This document shows, piece by piece, positions 46,780 to 59,340 of a stretch of 64,000 nucleotides of DNA. The DNA is from an uncultured Lachnospiraceae bacterium (GTDB taxonomy: Bacteria; Bacillota; Clostridia; Lachnospirales; Lachnospiraceae). The notes below the pieces were generated by a model, which saw only the letters and a program-made list of their open reading frames with translations, did not search any database and was not told the DNA's origin. How positions within the stretch are numbered: the first letter of the stretch is position 1; the number at the start of each line of letters is the position of its first letter. The position numbers and the translations under genes were made by a program. The stretch is taken from NCBI GenBank assembly GCA_902789175.1, contig CADANF010000004.1, positions 1 through 64,000 on the forward strand, read 5' to 3'.

Positions 46780-47613
46780 ATGAAGAATACAGTAGTTACA
46801 TTTAAGGAAATGAAGAAAAAAGGCGAGAAGATATCTATGCTTACAGCATATGATTATTCTACAGCTAAACTTATAGATGAATCAGGCATTAATGGTATCC
46901 TTGTAGGAGATTCTCTTGGAAATGTAATGCTTGGTTACCCGGATACAGTATCAGTAACAATGGAAGATATGATCCATCATGGTGCAGCGGTTGCCCGTGG
47001 AGCTAAAGATGCACTTGTAGTTATAGATATGCCATTTATGTCATATCAGGCTTCTGTATATGATGCAGTTATCAATGCAGGACGTCTTATGAAAGAAGGA
47101 AGAGGCGGAGCAGTTAAACTTGAAGGTGGAGAAGAAGTTATACCTCAGGTTGAAGCTATTGTAAAGGCAAGTATTCCTGTTATGGGACATATCGGGCTTA
47201 CACCACAGTCAATAAATGCTTTCGGCGGATATAAGGCTCAGGGAAGAGATCTTGCATCAGCAAAGAAACTTATCCGTGATGCCAAGCTCCTTGAGGAAGC
47301 TGGAGCATTTGCAGTAGTACTTGAATGTGTACCTGCAGAACTTGCACAGTATGTAACAGAACAGTTAAGCATTCCAACAATCGGTATTGGCGGTGGCGCA
47401 GGAACTGATGGACAGATTCTTGTATATGCTGACATGCTTGCTATGTTCAGCGATTATAAGCCAAAGTTTGTAAAGCATTTTGCAAATGTTGGAGAAGTAA
47501 TGAGAGAAGGCTTCAAGGCATATGATGCAGAAGTAAAAGCGTGTACTTATCCAGCTGAGGAACATAATTATAAAATTGATGCAGAGATTCTTAAGGCTGC
47601 AATTGAGGACTGA
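46780..47613 (+). CDS. panB: ketopantoate hydroxymethyltransferase
   Basis: Protein of 277 residues from the ATG after [32 protein letters not shown], the metal site [14 protein letters not shown], and [30 protein letters not shown] and [16 protein letters not shown] are PanB hallmarks. It adds a hydroxymethyl group from methylene-THF to ketoisovalerate. It follows the reductase by 11 bp. The length fits the family. Confidence 0.96.
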   Translation: MKNTVVTFKEMKKKGEKISMLTAYDYSTAKLIDESGINGILVGDSLGNVMLGYPDTVSVTMEDMIHHGAAVARGAKDALVVIDMPFMSYQASVYDAVINAGRLMKEGRGGAVKLEGGEEVIPQVEAIVKASIPVMGHIGLTPQSINAFGGYKAQGRDLASAKKLIRDAKLLEEAGAFAVVLECVPAELAQYVTEQLSIPTIGIGGGAGTDGQILVYADMLAMFSDYKPKFVKHFANVGEVMREGFKAYDAEVKACTYPAEEHNYKIDAEILKAAIED

Positions 47614-47676
47614 TAAGGTTTCGTCTGATCAGGTGAAAATGAGTATCATATAGACTAATAAAGAGAGGATAAGAAT

Positions 47677-48531
47677 ATGGCAATCAAAGTAGTTAAGACA
47701 GTAGCTGAAGTTAGAGAGATAGTTGCAGGCTGGAGAAAGAACAATGAGACAGTTGGTCTTGTTCCTACAATGGGATTCCTTCATCAGGGACATCAGTCAC
47801 TTATTAAAAAGTCAGTAGAAAATAATGATAGAACTGTAGTCAGTGTATTTGTTAACCCAATCCAGTTCGGACCAAATGAAGATTTAGAGGCATATCCAAG
47901 AGATTTAGAGAGAGACTCAGCACTTTGCGAAGAGACAGGAGCAGATATTATCTTTAATCCTGAACCATCAGAAATGTATAAGGATGGATTTGTATCATTT
48001 GTTGATATGAATGGACTTACAAATCACCTTTGTGGTCTTTCACGTCCAGTGCACTTCCGTGGAGTATGCACAGTCGTAACCAAGCTTTTTAATATCGTAT
48101 GTCCTGACAGAGCTTACTTTGGACAGAAGGATGCTCAGCAGCTTGCAGTAATAAAGAGAATGGTTAAAGATCTTAATATGCCGCTTGAGATCGTAGGATG
48201 CCCTATCGTAAGAGAAGCTGATGGACTTGCTATGAGCTCACGTAATACATATATGAATGCCGAAGAAAGAAAAGCGGCTCTTATCCTTAGTAAGTCAATC
48301 AAGCTTGGACAGCAGCTGGTTATAGATGGAGAAAGAGATGCTTCAGTAGTAAGAAATAAGATGATAGAACTTCTTTCATCAGAGCCTATGGCTGAAGTTG
48401 AATATGTAAATGTAGTTAATAATCTTACAATGGAAGATATTGATGTTATCGAAGGTGATATCCTTGTAGCTATTGCTGTTAAGATCGATAACAAAGTAAG
48501 ACTAATCGATAATTTTATGATGACAGTTTAA
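47677..48531 (+). CDS. panC: pantothenate synthetase
   Basis: Protein of 284 residues. The ATP-binding HxGH is in VPTMGFLHQGHQSLI, NPIQFGPNEDLEAYPRDLERD binds pantoate, YFGQKDAQQ follows, and the KMSKS-like motif is GLAMSSRNTYM. It condenses pantoate with beta-alanine using ATP. A good AGAGAGGATAAGAAT site precedes it. It stands between panB and panD. Confidence 0.96.
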   Translation: MAIKVVKTVAEVREIVAGWRKNNETVGLVPTMGFLHQGHQSLIKKSVENNDRTVVSVFVNPIQFGPNEDLEAYPRDLERDSALCEETGADIIFNPEPSEMYKDGFVSFVDMNGLTNHLCGLSRPVHFRGVCTVVTKLFNIVCPDRAYFGQKDAQQLAVIKRMVKDLNMPLEIVGCPIVREADGLAMSSRNTYMNAEERKAALILSKSIKLGQQLVIDGERDASVVRNKMIELLSSEPMAEVEYVNVVNNLTMEDIDVIEGDILVAIAVKIDNKVRLIDNFMMTV

Positions 48532-48561
48532 TCTGTATTTAGTTTTTAAAGGAGAAAAATC

Positions 48562-48951
48562 ATGCTTGGAACATTTTTAAAGTCAAAGATCCATAGAGCT
48601 GTAGTAACACAAGCTGCCCTGAATTATGTAGGAAGTATCACGGTTGATGAGGAGCTTATGGAAGCCAGCGGTATAATAGAATATGAGAAGGTTCAGGTGG
48701 CGGATGTGGATAATGGAAATCGCCTGGAGACATATGTTATAGCTGGAGAAAGAGGTTCTGGAATCATTTGCCTTAATGGTGCTGCAGCAAGACTTGTATC
48801 TGAAGGTGATAAGGTTATCATCATGAGTTATGCACAGATGACAGCAGAGGAATTTAAAGATAACCCACCTAAGGTTGTTTTTGTAAATGAAAAAAACCAG
48901 ATCGTTCGTACTACAAGATACGAAAAACATGGTCAGTTGTTTGATGTGTAG
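48562..48951 (+). CDS. panD: aspartate 1-decarboxylase
   Basis: Protein of 129 residues made as a proenzyme. It cleaves itself between G24 and S25 in [12 protein letters not shown] to form the pyruvoyl group. [18 protein letters not shown] and [15 protein letters not shown] are conserved. It supplies beta-alanine for PanC. It closes the operon; a terminator follows after ~85 bp. Confidence 0.95.
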   Translation: MLGTFLKSKIHRAVVTQAALNYVGSITVDEELMEASGIIEYEKVQVADVDNGNRLETYVIAGERGSGIICLNGAAARLVSEGDKVIIMSYAQMTAEEFKDNPPKVVFVNEKNQIVRTTRYEKHGQLFDV

Positions 48952-49036
48952 GTCATAGATTCGACATTTTGAACATGGATTTAACAAATCGTGGTTGATT
49001 AAGACTTAAATTTGTGAAAAAAAGTGTTTTTTTATT

Positions 49037-49074
49037 AAAAAGTCCTATGAATATAGTGTTCATGGGACTTTTTT
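49037..49074 (+). terminator. intrinsic terminator after panD
   Basis: AAAAGTCCTATGAA pairs with TTCATGGGACTTTT with one G-U pair, followed by a T-run. Confidence 0.82.
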
Positions 49075-49156
49075 ATGATATATTATATTTAAGGTTCATG
49101 CTCGAATATGACTAGATTTATAGCTGAATTCTTATGTTTTATGTAAGGTGAAAAAT

Positions 49157-50149
49157 ATGGCTAAGGGAAAAAATCAGAGACTTAAATTGCTGTATCTTTC
49201 AAGACTTTTTTCTAGAGAGACGGATGAAGTAAATGGACTCACAATGGCAGAGATAATTGAAAAACTGTCTGAGGAAGAGATAGATGCCAGCAGGAAGAGC
49301 ATTTATGAAGATATAAAAGCGCTTAATGACTTTGGAATGGATATCAAGATGGATAAGGATGGCAACAGATCTTTATATCATGAAGTATCCAGAGATTTTG
49401 ATCTGGCGGAACTAAAAATGTTAGTAGATGCTGTTCAGTCATCAAGAGTGATAACTGCAAAACAGTCTCGGGATCTTATAAAAAAGATTGAAGATAATCT
49501 TTGTTCCAAATTTGAGGCAAAGCAGCTTAACAGACAGGTTTATGTATTAAATAGGATAAAGAGTCAGAATGAAAGCTTATTCTTATCTGTGGATGCCATA
49601 CTTACATCAATAAGTAACAATAAAAAGATAACTTTCAAATACTTTATGTGGGATATAAAAGGAGAGAAAGTTTTTAGGAAAGATGGAGCTTTATATAAGA
49701 TAAGCCCATGGGCTCTTTGCTGGGAGGATGAGAATTATTATCTCATTGCCTATGATAGTGAAGATGAAAAGATTAAATATTACCGGGTTGATAAGATGAT
49801 ACAGGTTAAGGAAATAGATGAACCCCGGGATGGTTATGAAAAATACAGGGAGATCGATCTTTCCACATATACTGATAAGAGATTCAGAATGTTTGATGGA
49901 AAGGTAAAGACTGTAGAGTTAATAGCTAAAAATCATATGTCTAATGTTATCTTTGATACTTTTGGCAGAGATATATTTACCATGCCTTATGATGAGAAAT
50001 ATTTTAAAGCTGGTGTGGAAGTAGCTGTTACAGGACAGTTCTATGGATGGATATTTGGACTGGGAGAGGACGTAAAGATTGTCGGCCCGAAGGAAGTGGT
50101 TGAGGAATATAAGTCCTATCTGAGTAAGAATATAAAAAATTATAAATGA
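49157..50149 (+). CDS. WYL-domain transcriptional regulator
   Basis: Protein of 330 residues from the ATG after AAGGTG. The N-terminal helix-turn-helix (LKLLYLSRLFSRETDEVNGLTMAEIIEKL, RKSIYEDIKALNDFGMDI) is of the DeoR/YafY type. The WYL domain (about 150-240) reads PWALCWEDENYYLIAYDSEDEKIKYYRVDKM, with a variant of the WYL core (YYLIAY). A C-terminal WCX-like extension follows. Such proteins sense nucleotides or other ligands and control DNA-repair, metabolic or defence genes. It stands alone between terminated units; its target is unknown. Confidence 0.85.
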   Translation: MAKGKNQRLKLLYLSRLFSRETDEVNGLTMAEIIEKLSEEEIDASRKSIYEDIKALNDFGMDIKMDKDGNRSLYHEVSRDFDLAELKMLVDAVQSSRVITAKQSRDLIKKIEDNLCSKFEAKQLNRQVYVLNRIKSQNESLFLSVDAILTSISNNKKITFKYFMWDIKGEKVFRKDGALYKISPWALCWEDENYYLIAYDSEDEKIKYYRVDKMIQVKEIDEPRDGYEKYREIDLSTYTDKRFRMFDGKVKTVELIAKNHMSNVIFDTFGRDIFTMPYDEKYFKAGVEVAVTGQFYGWIFGLGEDVKIVGPKEVVEEYKSYLSKNIKNYK

Positions 50150-50341
50150 CAGGAGTTTAAGCGGGTAAAAATAAAAAATATACTTTGAAAGCGGGTATTG
50201 ATCATAAGAAAAAGTATTTAGAAGGGGAGTATATGATTTATATTGTGGCGATTTGAAGGGTCAAGACAGATAAACATAAATAAACTTTTTGCTAGAGAAA
50301 AAAATGAAAAAAATACATTTTCTAAATGATTGGGAGGAACA

Positions 50342-51292
50342 ATGGGAAGAAAAAAGAACGAACATTTGGAGTTCAGGTTTTATGACCCTCCAAGAGAGAC
50401 AACAATACTTCCTGTAATTGGTGATAAGTGGATAAGAAAATATGGATCGGATGAAGATCCGCTTCATTTCCATAATCTGTTTGAGATTGGTATATGTCAC
50501 GAAGGAACAGGAGCATTTTATCTTGATAAAGAGGTAATAAAATATGAACCTGGACAGGTGACTATCGTGCCACCGGATTTTCCACATAAGACCGTAAGCG
50601 AAGGAATAAGCTTCTGGGAATATCTATTTATCGATTTTGCAGAACTTTCTGAGATGATCTACTCAGAAAATGAGACAGAGAAGGAAAGCCGTATGTCGAT
50701 ACTTTCTAGCCATGCAATAGTACTTTCTGCAGATGATAAAAGTGGTATGAAAGAGATAGTTGCAGATGTTATCTCAGAATTTAAGGATAGAAAGCCATTT
50801 TTTAAAGAGACAGTTGATAGCCTTTCAAGAGTTCTCTTTTATAAGATCATGCGCCTTCAGAAGGAACAGGGAACATCTAAGGAATATGAATTATCAGTTA
50901 ATGATGCAATGCTTAATGATAATTTCCCTCATATAAAACCTGCACTTAATTTTATCGAGCAGCATTATGCTGAACCTATGAAGATAAAGGATTTAGCAGA
51001 TAGCTGTAATTTAAGTGAGACTCACTTCAGAAGGATATTCGCAGAGTACGTTAATATGCCTCCAGTGGATTATCTTAATCTTGTAAGAGTTCAAAAGGCA
51101 TGTTCTATCATGAGAAGAACAAAACATTCCATGGATCAGGTTGCCATAGAGTGTGGATTTGCATCAACAACAACATTTAATAGAAATTTCAAGAAATTCC
51201 TTGGTATTTCTCCTTATCAGTGGAAGATAAACAGTTCAAACTATAAGAGTAAGCTTCAGGGATACAAGGTATCTGCTCTTAGAGGCTGGTAA
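50342..51292 (+). CDS. AraC-family transcriptional regulator
   Basis: Protein of 316 residues from the ATG after GGGAGGAACA. The N-terminal cupin (PLHFHNLFEIGICHEGTGAFYL, YEPGQVTIVPPDFPHKT) probably binds a sugar. The C-terminal double helix-turn-helix is NFIEQHYAEPMKIKDLADSCNLSETHFRRIFAEY and DQVAIECGFASTTTFNRNFKKFLGISPYQWK. It lies directly upstream of the beta-galactosidase in the same direction (~190 bp gap) and is the likely regulator of that gene. The 50150-50341 gap holds a repeated AAGCGGGTA motif and no gene. Confidence 0.9.
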   Translation: MGRKKNEHLEFRFYDPPRETTILPVIGDKWIRKYGSDEDPLHFHNLFEIGICHEGTGAFYLDKEVIKYEPGQVTIVPPDFPHKTVSEGISFWEYLFIDFAELSEMIYSENETEKESRMSILSSHAIVLSADDKSGMKEIVADVISEFKDRKPFFKETVDSLSRVLFYKIMRLQKEQGTSKEYELSVNDAMLNDNFPHIKPALNFIEQHYAEPMKIKDLADSCNLSETHFRRIFAEYVNMPPVDYLNLVRVQKACSIMRRTKHSMDQVAIECGFASTTTFNRNFKKFLGISPYQWKINSSNYKSKLQGYKVSALRGW

Positions 51293-51379
51293 TATTTAAG
51301 TAAGTAAAAAAGTTCAAGGAAACTGATATTATACTTAATGGTTATAAATGCATTTTTTTTGCGTAAAAATGTTGTATAA

Positions 51380-54544
<3,165 letters not shown>

Positions 54545-54552
54545 AACTAACG

Positions 54553-54606
54553 CATCATTTAGATAAAGTACATCAATTAGATAAAGCACATCAATTAGAT
54601 AAGGAG
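54553..54606 (+). repeat. 18-bp tandem repeat, three copies
   Basis: CATCATTTAGATAAAGTA, CATCAATTAGATAAAGCA and CATCAATTAGATAAGGAG follow each other directly after the lacZ stop. They lie before the terminator. Confidence 0.8.
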
Positions 54607-54616
54607 TATCATATAA

Positions 54617-54655
54617 AAAAACTGAAGCCCACGGTATTTGCCGTGGGCTTCTTTA
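54617..54655. terminator. intrinsic terminator after lacZ
   Basis: GAAGCCCACGG pairs perfectly with CCGTGGGCTTC around a 6-nt loop. A-rich and T-rich flanks make it usable from both sides. Confidence 0.88.
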
Positions 54656-54738
54656 TGACCTGTAAAGGAGTGTCAGGTCATATGAAAGGAAAAAAATAAA
54701 ATGAAAAAAATAAAAAAATGATATGTCAAATCATCAAT

Positions 54739-55380
54739 CTACTGGATCACCTGGAATCCGCCTGCTGATATTATTGCATCAAGCTTCTGACCTGCTTTAC
54801 AAAGAGGACAGTTATGAGATGGATATGAGGTGTAACCTTCGATATCTTTTGAATGAAAGATCGCATGTATTGGCCTTCCCTGAACTTCATCTGTAGCAGA
54901 GAATATAGCGGAAATACCTTCGATAGTACCTCCGTAATAAGTTATACATTCAATAGCCTTATCAACGGTCTGGCCTGTTGTAGCTGTAGCAAGAAGAAGG
55001 AGGATATGCTTTCCTTTTATCATTGGAATGAGATTATCCTTAAAAAGAAGCTGACCCTGAGAATTCTGTTCAGGAGTTGTTACATAGATGGTCTTATGCT
55101 GATTCATGCACATGATACCGGAACTGGTAAGTTCATCGGCAAGATATGCACCGATAACATCTGTTCCGTCCATACATACGATGGCATCCACCACAGTTGT
55201 GGCAATATATTCAGATGCCATGGATTTAGCAACGGCCTTAGCTTCACTGCATCTTGCTTTTAATGTAGTAAGATCGATCATATAATTAATATGAGACGAT
55301 GTTGTGGCAAAATGTCCCGGAGTAACCTTAAGCTTAATAAGGTTATTATACTGAGAGTTTATTTTAAATGTGTTCTGCAT
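54739..55380 (-). CDS. orotate PRTase-like phosphoribosyltransferase
   Basis: Protein of 213 residues with a type I phosphoribosyltransferase core. The PRPP loop appears in altered form as ILLLLATATTGQTVDKAIECITYYGG, where most family members have two acidic residues before the TG.T. DAIVCMDGTDVIGAYLADEL is the preceding strand-helix. The C-terminal SHNCPLCKAGQKLDAIIS holds a CxxC pair. Similar proteins are annotated as orotate PRTase-like. The missing acids make true OPRT activity doubtful. It is a single gene with GGAGGGGAAACT before the start. Confidence 0.65.
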   Translation of the reverse strand: MQNTFKINSQYNNLIKLKVTPGHFATTSSHINYMIDLTTLKARCSEAKAVAKSMASEYIATTVVDAIVCMDGTDVIGAYLADELTSSGIMCMNQHKTIYVTTPEQNSQGQLLFKDNLIPMIKGKHILLLLATATTGQTVDKAIECITYYGGTIEGISAIFSATDEVQGRPIHAIFHSKDIEGYTSYPSHNCPLCKAGQKLDAIISAGGFQVIQ

Positions 55381-55561
55381 AGTTTCCCCTCCTGTACAAG
55401 AACAATAGATAATTAGAAATCACTTATATAATTGATTACTTTTAACACCTAATATACATTATAAACAAAAAAGACACATATCACAAGAAGAAATTGTCAT
55501 ATTTAACCATTAATTGAGAGGGAAATGATCATTTTTCATCCGGTGAAAAGAACGGTTATGT

Positions 55562-55590
55562 TTGGTAAATTCATAAAAACATACTATAAT
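55562..55590 (+). promoter_or_regulatory. sigma-A promoter of addBA-queF
   Basis: TTGGTA (55562-55567), a 17-bp spacer and a perfect TATAAT (55585-55590). The leader is ~44 nt. Confidence 0.65.
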
Positions 55591-55640
55591 ATTTATCAGC
55601 GAGATTTTTTTAAGCAGATAAAAAAAGAGACGAGGGTTAT

Positions 55641-58600
55641 ATGCAGGGAAAGATTAAAATTTATGCAGGTGGTGGAAGAACCGGAAAATCCACAGCAATG
55701 TATAATGAAATAATAGATAAAGCTATAGAAAATCCTGACAGGAATTATTACTTAATAGTTCCGGAACAGGTTACTAGCATATTGGAAAGAAAATTCATAT
55801 CTCTTATGAAAGAGAGACATGGAAGGGCCGGATTCTTTAATATCAGTATTTTAGGTTTTAACAGACTTGCGCATCTTATATTTGAAGAAGCGGGCACTAC
55901 TGAAAAAATGCCATTGGAAGAATATGGTAAAAGTATGCTTGTTCGTTATGCTTTGGGTAAATTAAAGGATGAATTAAAAGTTTATAAGGGAAGCATTGAA
56001 AGAAGGGGATTTATAGATAATATGAAATCCATAATCTCAGAAATGCTTCTTTTTGACATATCGCCAGAAGATTTGGAAAAGGTGATTCAGGACATAAATA
56101 AAGAAGATGTGATCTATAATAAGCTTAAAGACATCATTCTTATCTATAAGGAATTTCTTCAGGCTGAAAAAAACAGCAGATATTCCATTCCGGAGGAGAC
56201 ACTTTTAGTATTTGCCGGAATCCTTAATGAAGAAAAGATATTGGATAGAAAAAATATCATAAGAAATGCTGTATTTTACTTTGATCACTTCACAGGATTC
56301 ACTGCTGTTCAGATGAATGTGCTGCAGGCTGTTAAAAAGTGGGCAGATGAGATGACATTTGCCATTACAATTGATGCAGGGATCCTTCGGGATAAAAGAA
56401 ATGTCAAAGAATATGAACTGTATTATGAAAGTTATGATATGTATCTTACTCTGATAGACAGACTAGGAGAGGCTGATATCAGATTTTTTGACGTGGATAA
56501 AACAAAAGAAGATCATGAGATACGAGCTTTGGCTGATAGGATTTTTCGTTTTCCTGTAAAGCCTTATGAAAAAAATAATGGAAGGGTGCTTATAAATAAA
56601 TGTTCCACACCTCTAGAAGAGCTTCGTGTAGCTGCGGAAATGATCCGAAAAGAAGTGATTGAAAATAATAAGCGTTACAGGGATTTTGCAATTATTAATG
56701 GACAGTTAGAAGAGTTAAGTCCTATATGCGAAGAAGTATTAAGAGATTATGATATACCATTTTTCTCGGATTATAAGAGGAAGTTTTCTAGTAATCCATA
56801 TACAGAAAGTATCAGGGAATTACTTCTTATTCTAGATAAAGATTATAGTTATGACGGTGTATTTTCTTTCCTTAAAACAGGCGTAATGGATAGATATCTG
56901 GAAAAGAAAGGAATAGATCCAGATCTTATAGAATGCTATGAAAATACTGTTATCGCTCATGGTATAAGAGGAAAAAGATTATATGGTAAGAAATTAACAG
57001 ATTTCCTTGGAAAAAAAGAAGTAGCGACTGAAATAATAAATCAGCTTGAGGCAGAAGACACTTTAAGAGTGGCATTTTTAGAGATTATGGAAGTGCTTCA
57101 TAGGACAGTAAAAAAAGGAAAGAAAGTAAATGTAAGAGAATTTACTGAGGCCATAAGATTTGTGATCGGGCCTGAAATGCTGGATTTTTCAAGCTGTGTC
57201 GAAGAGGCAGAAGAGACATTAAGAGGACTTGAAAGACCTGCAGAAGAACTGGCTTATCATGCAATTCCGGGAGTATTAGATGAGATACTTCTTAAATTAG
57301 AGGATATCCTTGGAGATGAGGAAATGTCTATCCATGAATACTTAGAAATACTCGGAACTGGTATTGATAATCTTGCTATAGGTGTAATACCTCCTGTACA
57401 GGATGCGGTCATCGTAGGTGATCCAGAGCGTACAAGACTTATAGATGTAGATACAGTATTTTTTATCAATATGGTAGATGGGGTAGTACCGCCAAAAGCA
57501 GCTCCGGATGGACTTATTACTGAAAGAGACAGAGCAAAGATCGATGAAGCATTTTTAAAAGCAAATATTAAGAAGAAAATGGCTCCTGGTGAGACATTAA
57601 AATCCTATATTGAGTATTTTACGCTTTATCTTATATTTGAAAAAGCAAAGAATAAACTGGTGCTTTCCTATTCAGAAAGTGACATGAGCGGTTCTGAAAA
57701 AGAAAAATCTTTTATTCTTGGCAGAATTGAAAAGCTGCTTTCAGGTGTTAAGGAAGTTAAGAGAAAAAGAACAGAATTCTGTGGAACAAAAAAGACTGAT
57801 ATCTTTGATTATACAAAGACTTACAGAGAGGTTGTAGAGAGTCTTTCTCTGGAATTTAAAGAATTAGATCTGCCAGAATTAAAAGAGTTAATGAAAAAAG
57901 ACAATGAGTATAAAAATGATAATCTTGTAAAATTAGGAATCTATAAGAATCTTTTAGGAGAAGAAGAATTAAGATGTAACATCGGGGATGCGGCATTTTT
58001 CCTTAACAGACCTGAGGCTATATCAACGGATACATTAAAGGATCTGGATATAAAGATTTCTGTATCAAAGCTTGAAAAATATGCTCAGTGTCCATATCTT
58101 TATTATCTTACATATATCCTTGGCCTTAAGGAAAGAAGGGGACATGATACAGATCAGTTAGATTTTGGAAATATAATCCATAGTGTTTTAGAAAAGGCCT
58201 TTAAGAGAGTAAATACCGAATATGAAGGGGATTTTAGTCTCATTTCCGAGGAGAGATTAAGAGAGATAACAGACCTTAGTGTGATTGAAGCAGTAACTGA
58301 AAATAAAGAGGAACTTCTTAGGGAAGATGAAAAGACTGGTAAAGATATCTTCGTTCTTGAGAATATAAAGAGAATCGCAAGAGATACCATGGACACTCTA
58401 TCATTTCAGATGAAGCAGGGAAAGATGAAACCTCAGTTTGTTGAGACGGGTTTTAAGGCGGAATTTACTGCCCAAAATCCTGACGGAACCAGGGTGCCCG
58501 TGGAGATAAAAGGTAAGATCGATAGAGGAGACATTTTTGCAAAAGATGATGATATCTATGTAAGGATAGTGGATTATAAGACAGGTAATAAGAAGCTGGA

Positions 58601-59333
58601 ATTAAAGAAAATCTTAAGTGGTGAAAGTATACAGCTTTCGGTTTATTTAGGGATCATCCTTCGCCTTATTAAAAAGAAGTATGAGGAATCAGGGGAAAAT
58701 GTGATTCCTTCCGGTTTTTATTATTATCATATTTCAAATCTTAATGCTGATGCAAAGGACTTAAAGGGGATAGATCCTTTGTCTCTGGATTTTATAGAAA
58801 AGACAAGAGAAAGTGCCTTAAAACAGCAGGTTCTCCGTGGTCTTCCTAATATAGATGCAGATAAAGAGGGAGATGAAAAATATCGCTCCCTTATGATACA
58901 GGAAGAAAGAATGGCTGATAATAAATCTGCAGAGGGAATGGTGCTTCCTATAAAGATCAAAGAAGAAAAGATCACAGGTAAATATGCATCAGCTGGGGAT
59001 TTAGAAGCGATAACCAATTTCAGCCTCGGAAAGATGGAAGAAACTACAGCTAAAGTCCTTACGGGAAATATAGATAAGAGTCCTTTATGTGATTCAAAAA
59101 ATGGCAAGGGCTGGGCATGCGAATGGTGCAAGGCTAGAGAGGTCTGCCGATTTATAGAAGGTTCAGGAGAGCCACGTATCAGAGCTAAAGAAGATGATTC
59201 ATTTAATAAGATCATTGAGATTGGAAAAGAGAAAAACATAAGTCTTACTAATCCACAATTCTTAAGCAAGGATGAAGGGGCTAGATTTATCGATAATCTG
59301 GAAGATGATCTTAATACAGAAGATGAGGAGTAG
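55641..59333 (+). CDS. addB: AddB helicase-nuclease subunit
   Basis: Protein of 1230 residues, close to the usual ~1150-1170. Walker A is YAGGGRTGKSTAM (10-18). The inactivated helicase body follows. The C-terminal nuclease domain has the iron-sulfur cysteines C817 (EKYAQCPYLYYL), C1160, C1163 and C1169 (ACEWCKAREVCRF), and the catalytic D978 and K980 in VDYKTGNKK. AddAB resects double-strand breaks up to Chi and loads RecA. It is followed 7 bp later by addA. The start follows GACGAGGGTTAT. Confidence 0.95.
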   Translation: MQGKIKIYAGGGRTGKSTAMYNEIIDKAIENPDRNYYLIVPEQVTSILERKFISLMKERHGRAGFFNISILGFNRLAHLIFEEAGTTEKMPLEEYGKSMLVRYALGKLKDELKVYKGSIERRGFIDNMKSIISEMLLFDISPEDLEKVIQDINKEDVIYNKLKDIILIYKEFLQAEKNSRYSIPEETLLVFAGILNEEKILDRKNIIRNAVFYFDHFTGFTAVQMNVLQAVKKWADEMTFAITIDAGILRDKRNVKEYELYYESYDMYLTLIDRLGEADIRFFDVDKTKEDHEIRALADRIFRFPVKPYEKNNGRVLINKCSTPLEELRVAAEMIRKEVIENNKRYRDFAIINGQLEELSPICEEVLRDYDIPFFSDYKRKFSSNPYTESIRELLLILDKDYSYDGVFSFLKTGVMDRYLEKKGIDPDLIECYENTVIAHGIRGKRLYGKKLTDFLGKKEVATEIINQLEAEDTLRVAFLEIMEVLHRTVKKGKKVNVREFTEAIRFVIGPEMLDFSSCVEEAEETLRGLERPAEELAYHAIPGVLDEILLKLEDILGDEEMSIHEYLEILGTGIDNLAIGVIPPVQDAVIVGDPERTRLIDVDTVFFINMVDGVVPPKAAPDGLITERDRAKIDEAFLKANIKKKMAPGETLKSYIEYFTLYLIFEKAKNKLVLSYSESDMSGSEKEKSFILGRIEKLLSGVKEVKRKRTEFCGTKKTDIFDYTKTYREVVESLSLEFKELDLPELKELMKKDNEYKNDNLVKLGIYKNLLGEEELRCNIGDAAFFLNRPEAISTDTLKDLDIKISVSKLEKYAQCPYLYYLTYILGLKERRGHDTDQLDFGNIIHSVLEKAFKRVNTEYEGDFSLISEERLREITDLSVIEAVTENKEELLREDEKTGKDIFVLENIKRIARDTMDTLSFQMKQGKMKPQFVETGFKAEFTAQNPDGTRVPVEIKGKIDRGDIFAKDDDIYVRIVDYKTGNKKLELKKILSGESIQLSVYLGIILRLIKKKYEESGENVIPSGFYYYHISNLNADAKDLKGIDPLSLDFIEKTRESALKQQVLRGLPNIDADKEGDEKYRSLMIQEERMADNKSAEGMVLPIKIKEEKITGKYASAGDLEAITNFSLGKMEETTAKVLTGNIDKSPLCDSKNGKGWACEWCKAREVCRFIEGSGEPRIRAKEDDSFNKIIEIGKEKNISLTNPQFLSKDEGARFIDNLEDDLNTEDEE

Positions 59334-59340
59334 CAGAAAG

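Noticed and set aside
55525..55713. 62-codon frame ahead of addB
   Set aside because: It spans the addB promoter and runs into the addB start in another frame.
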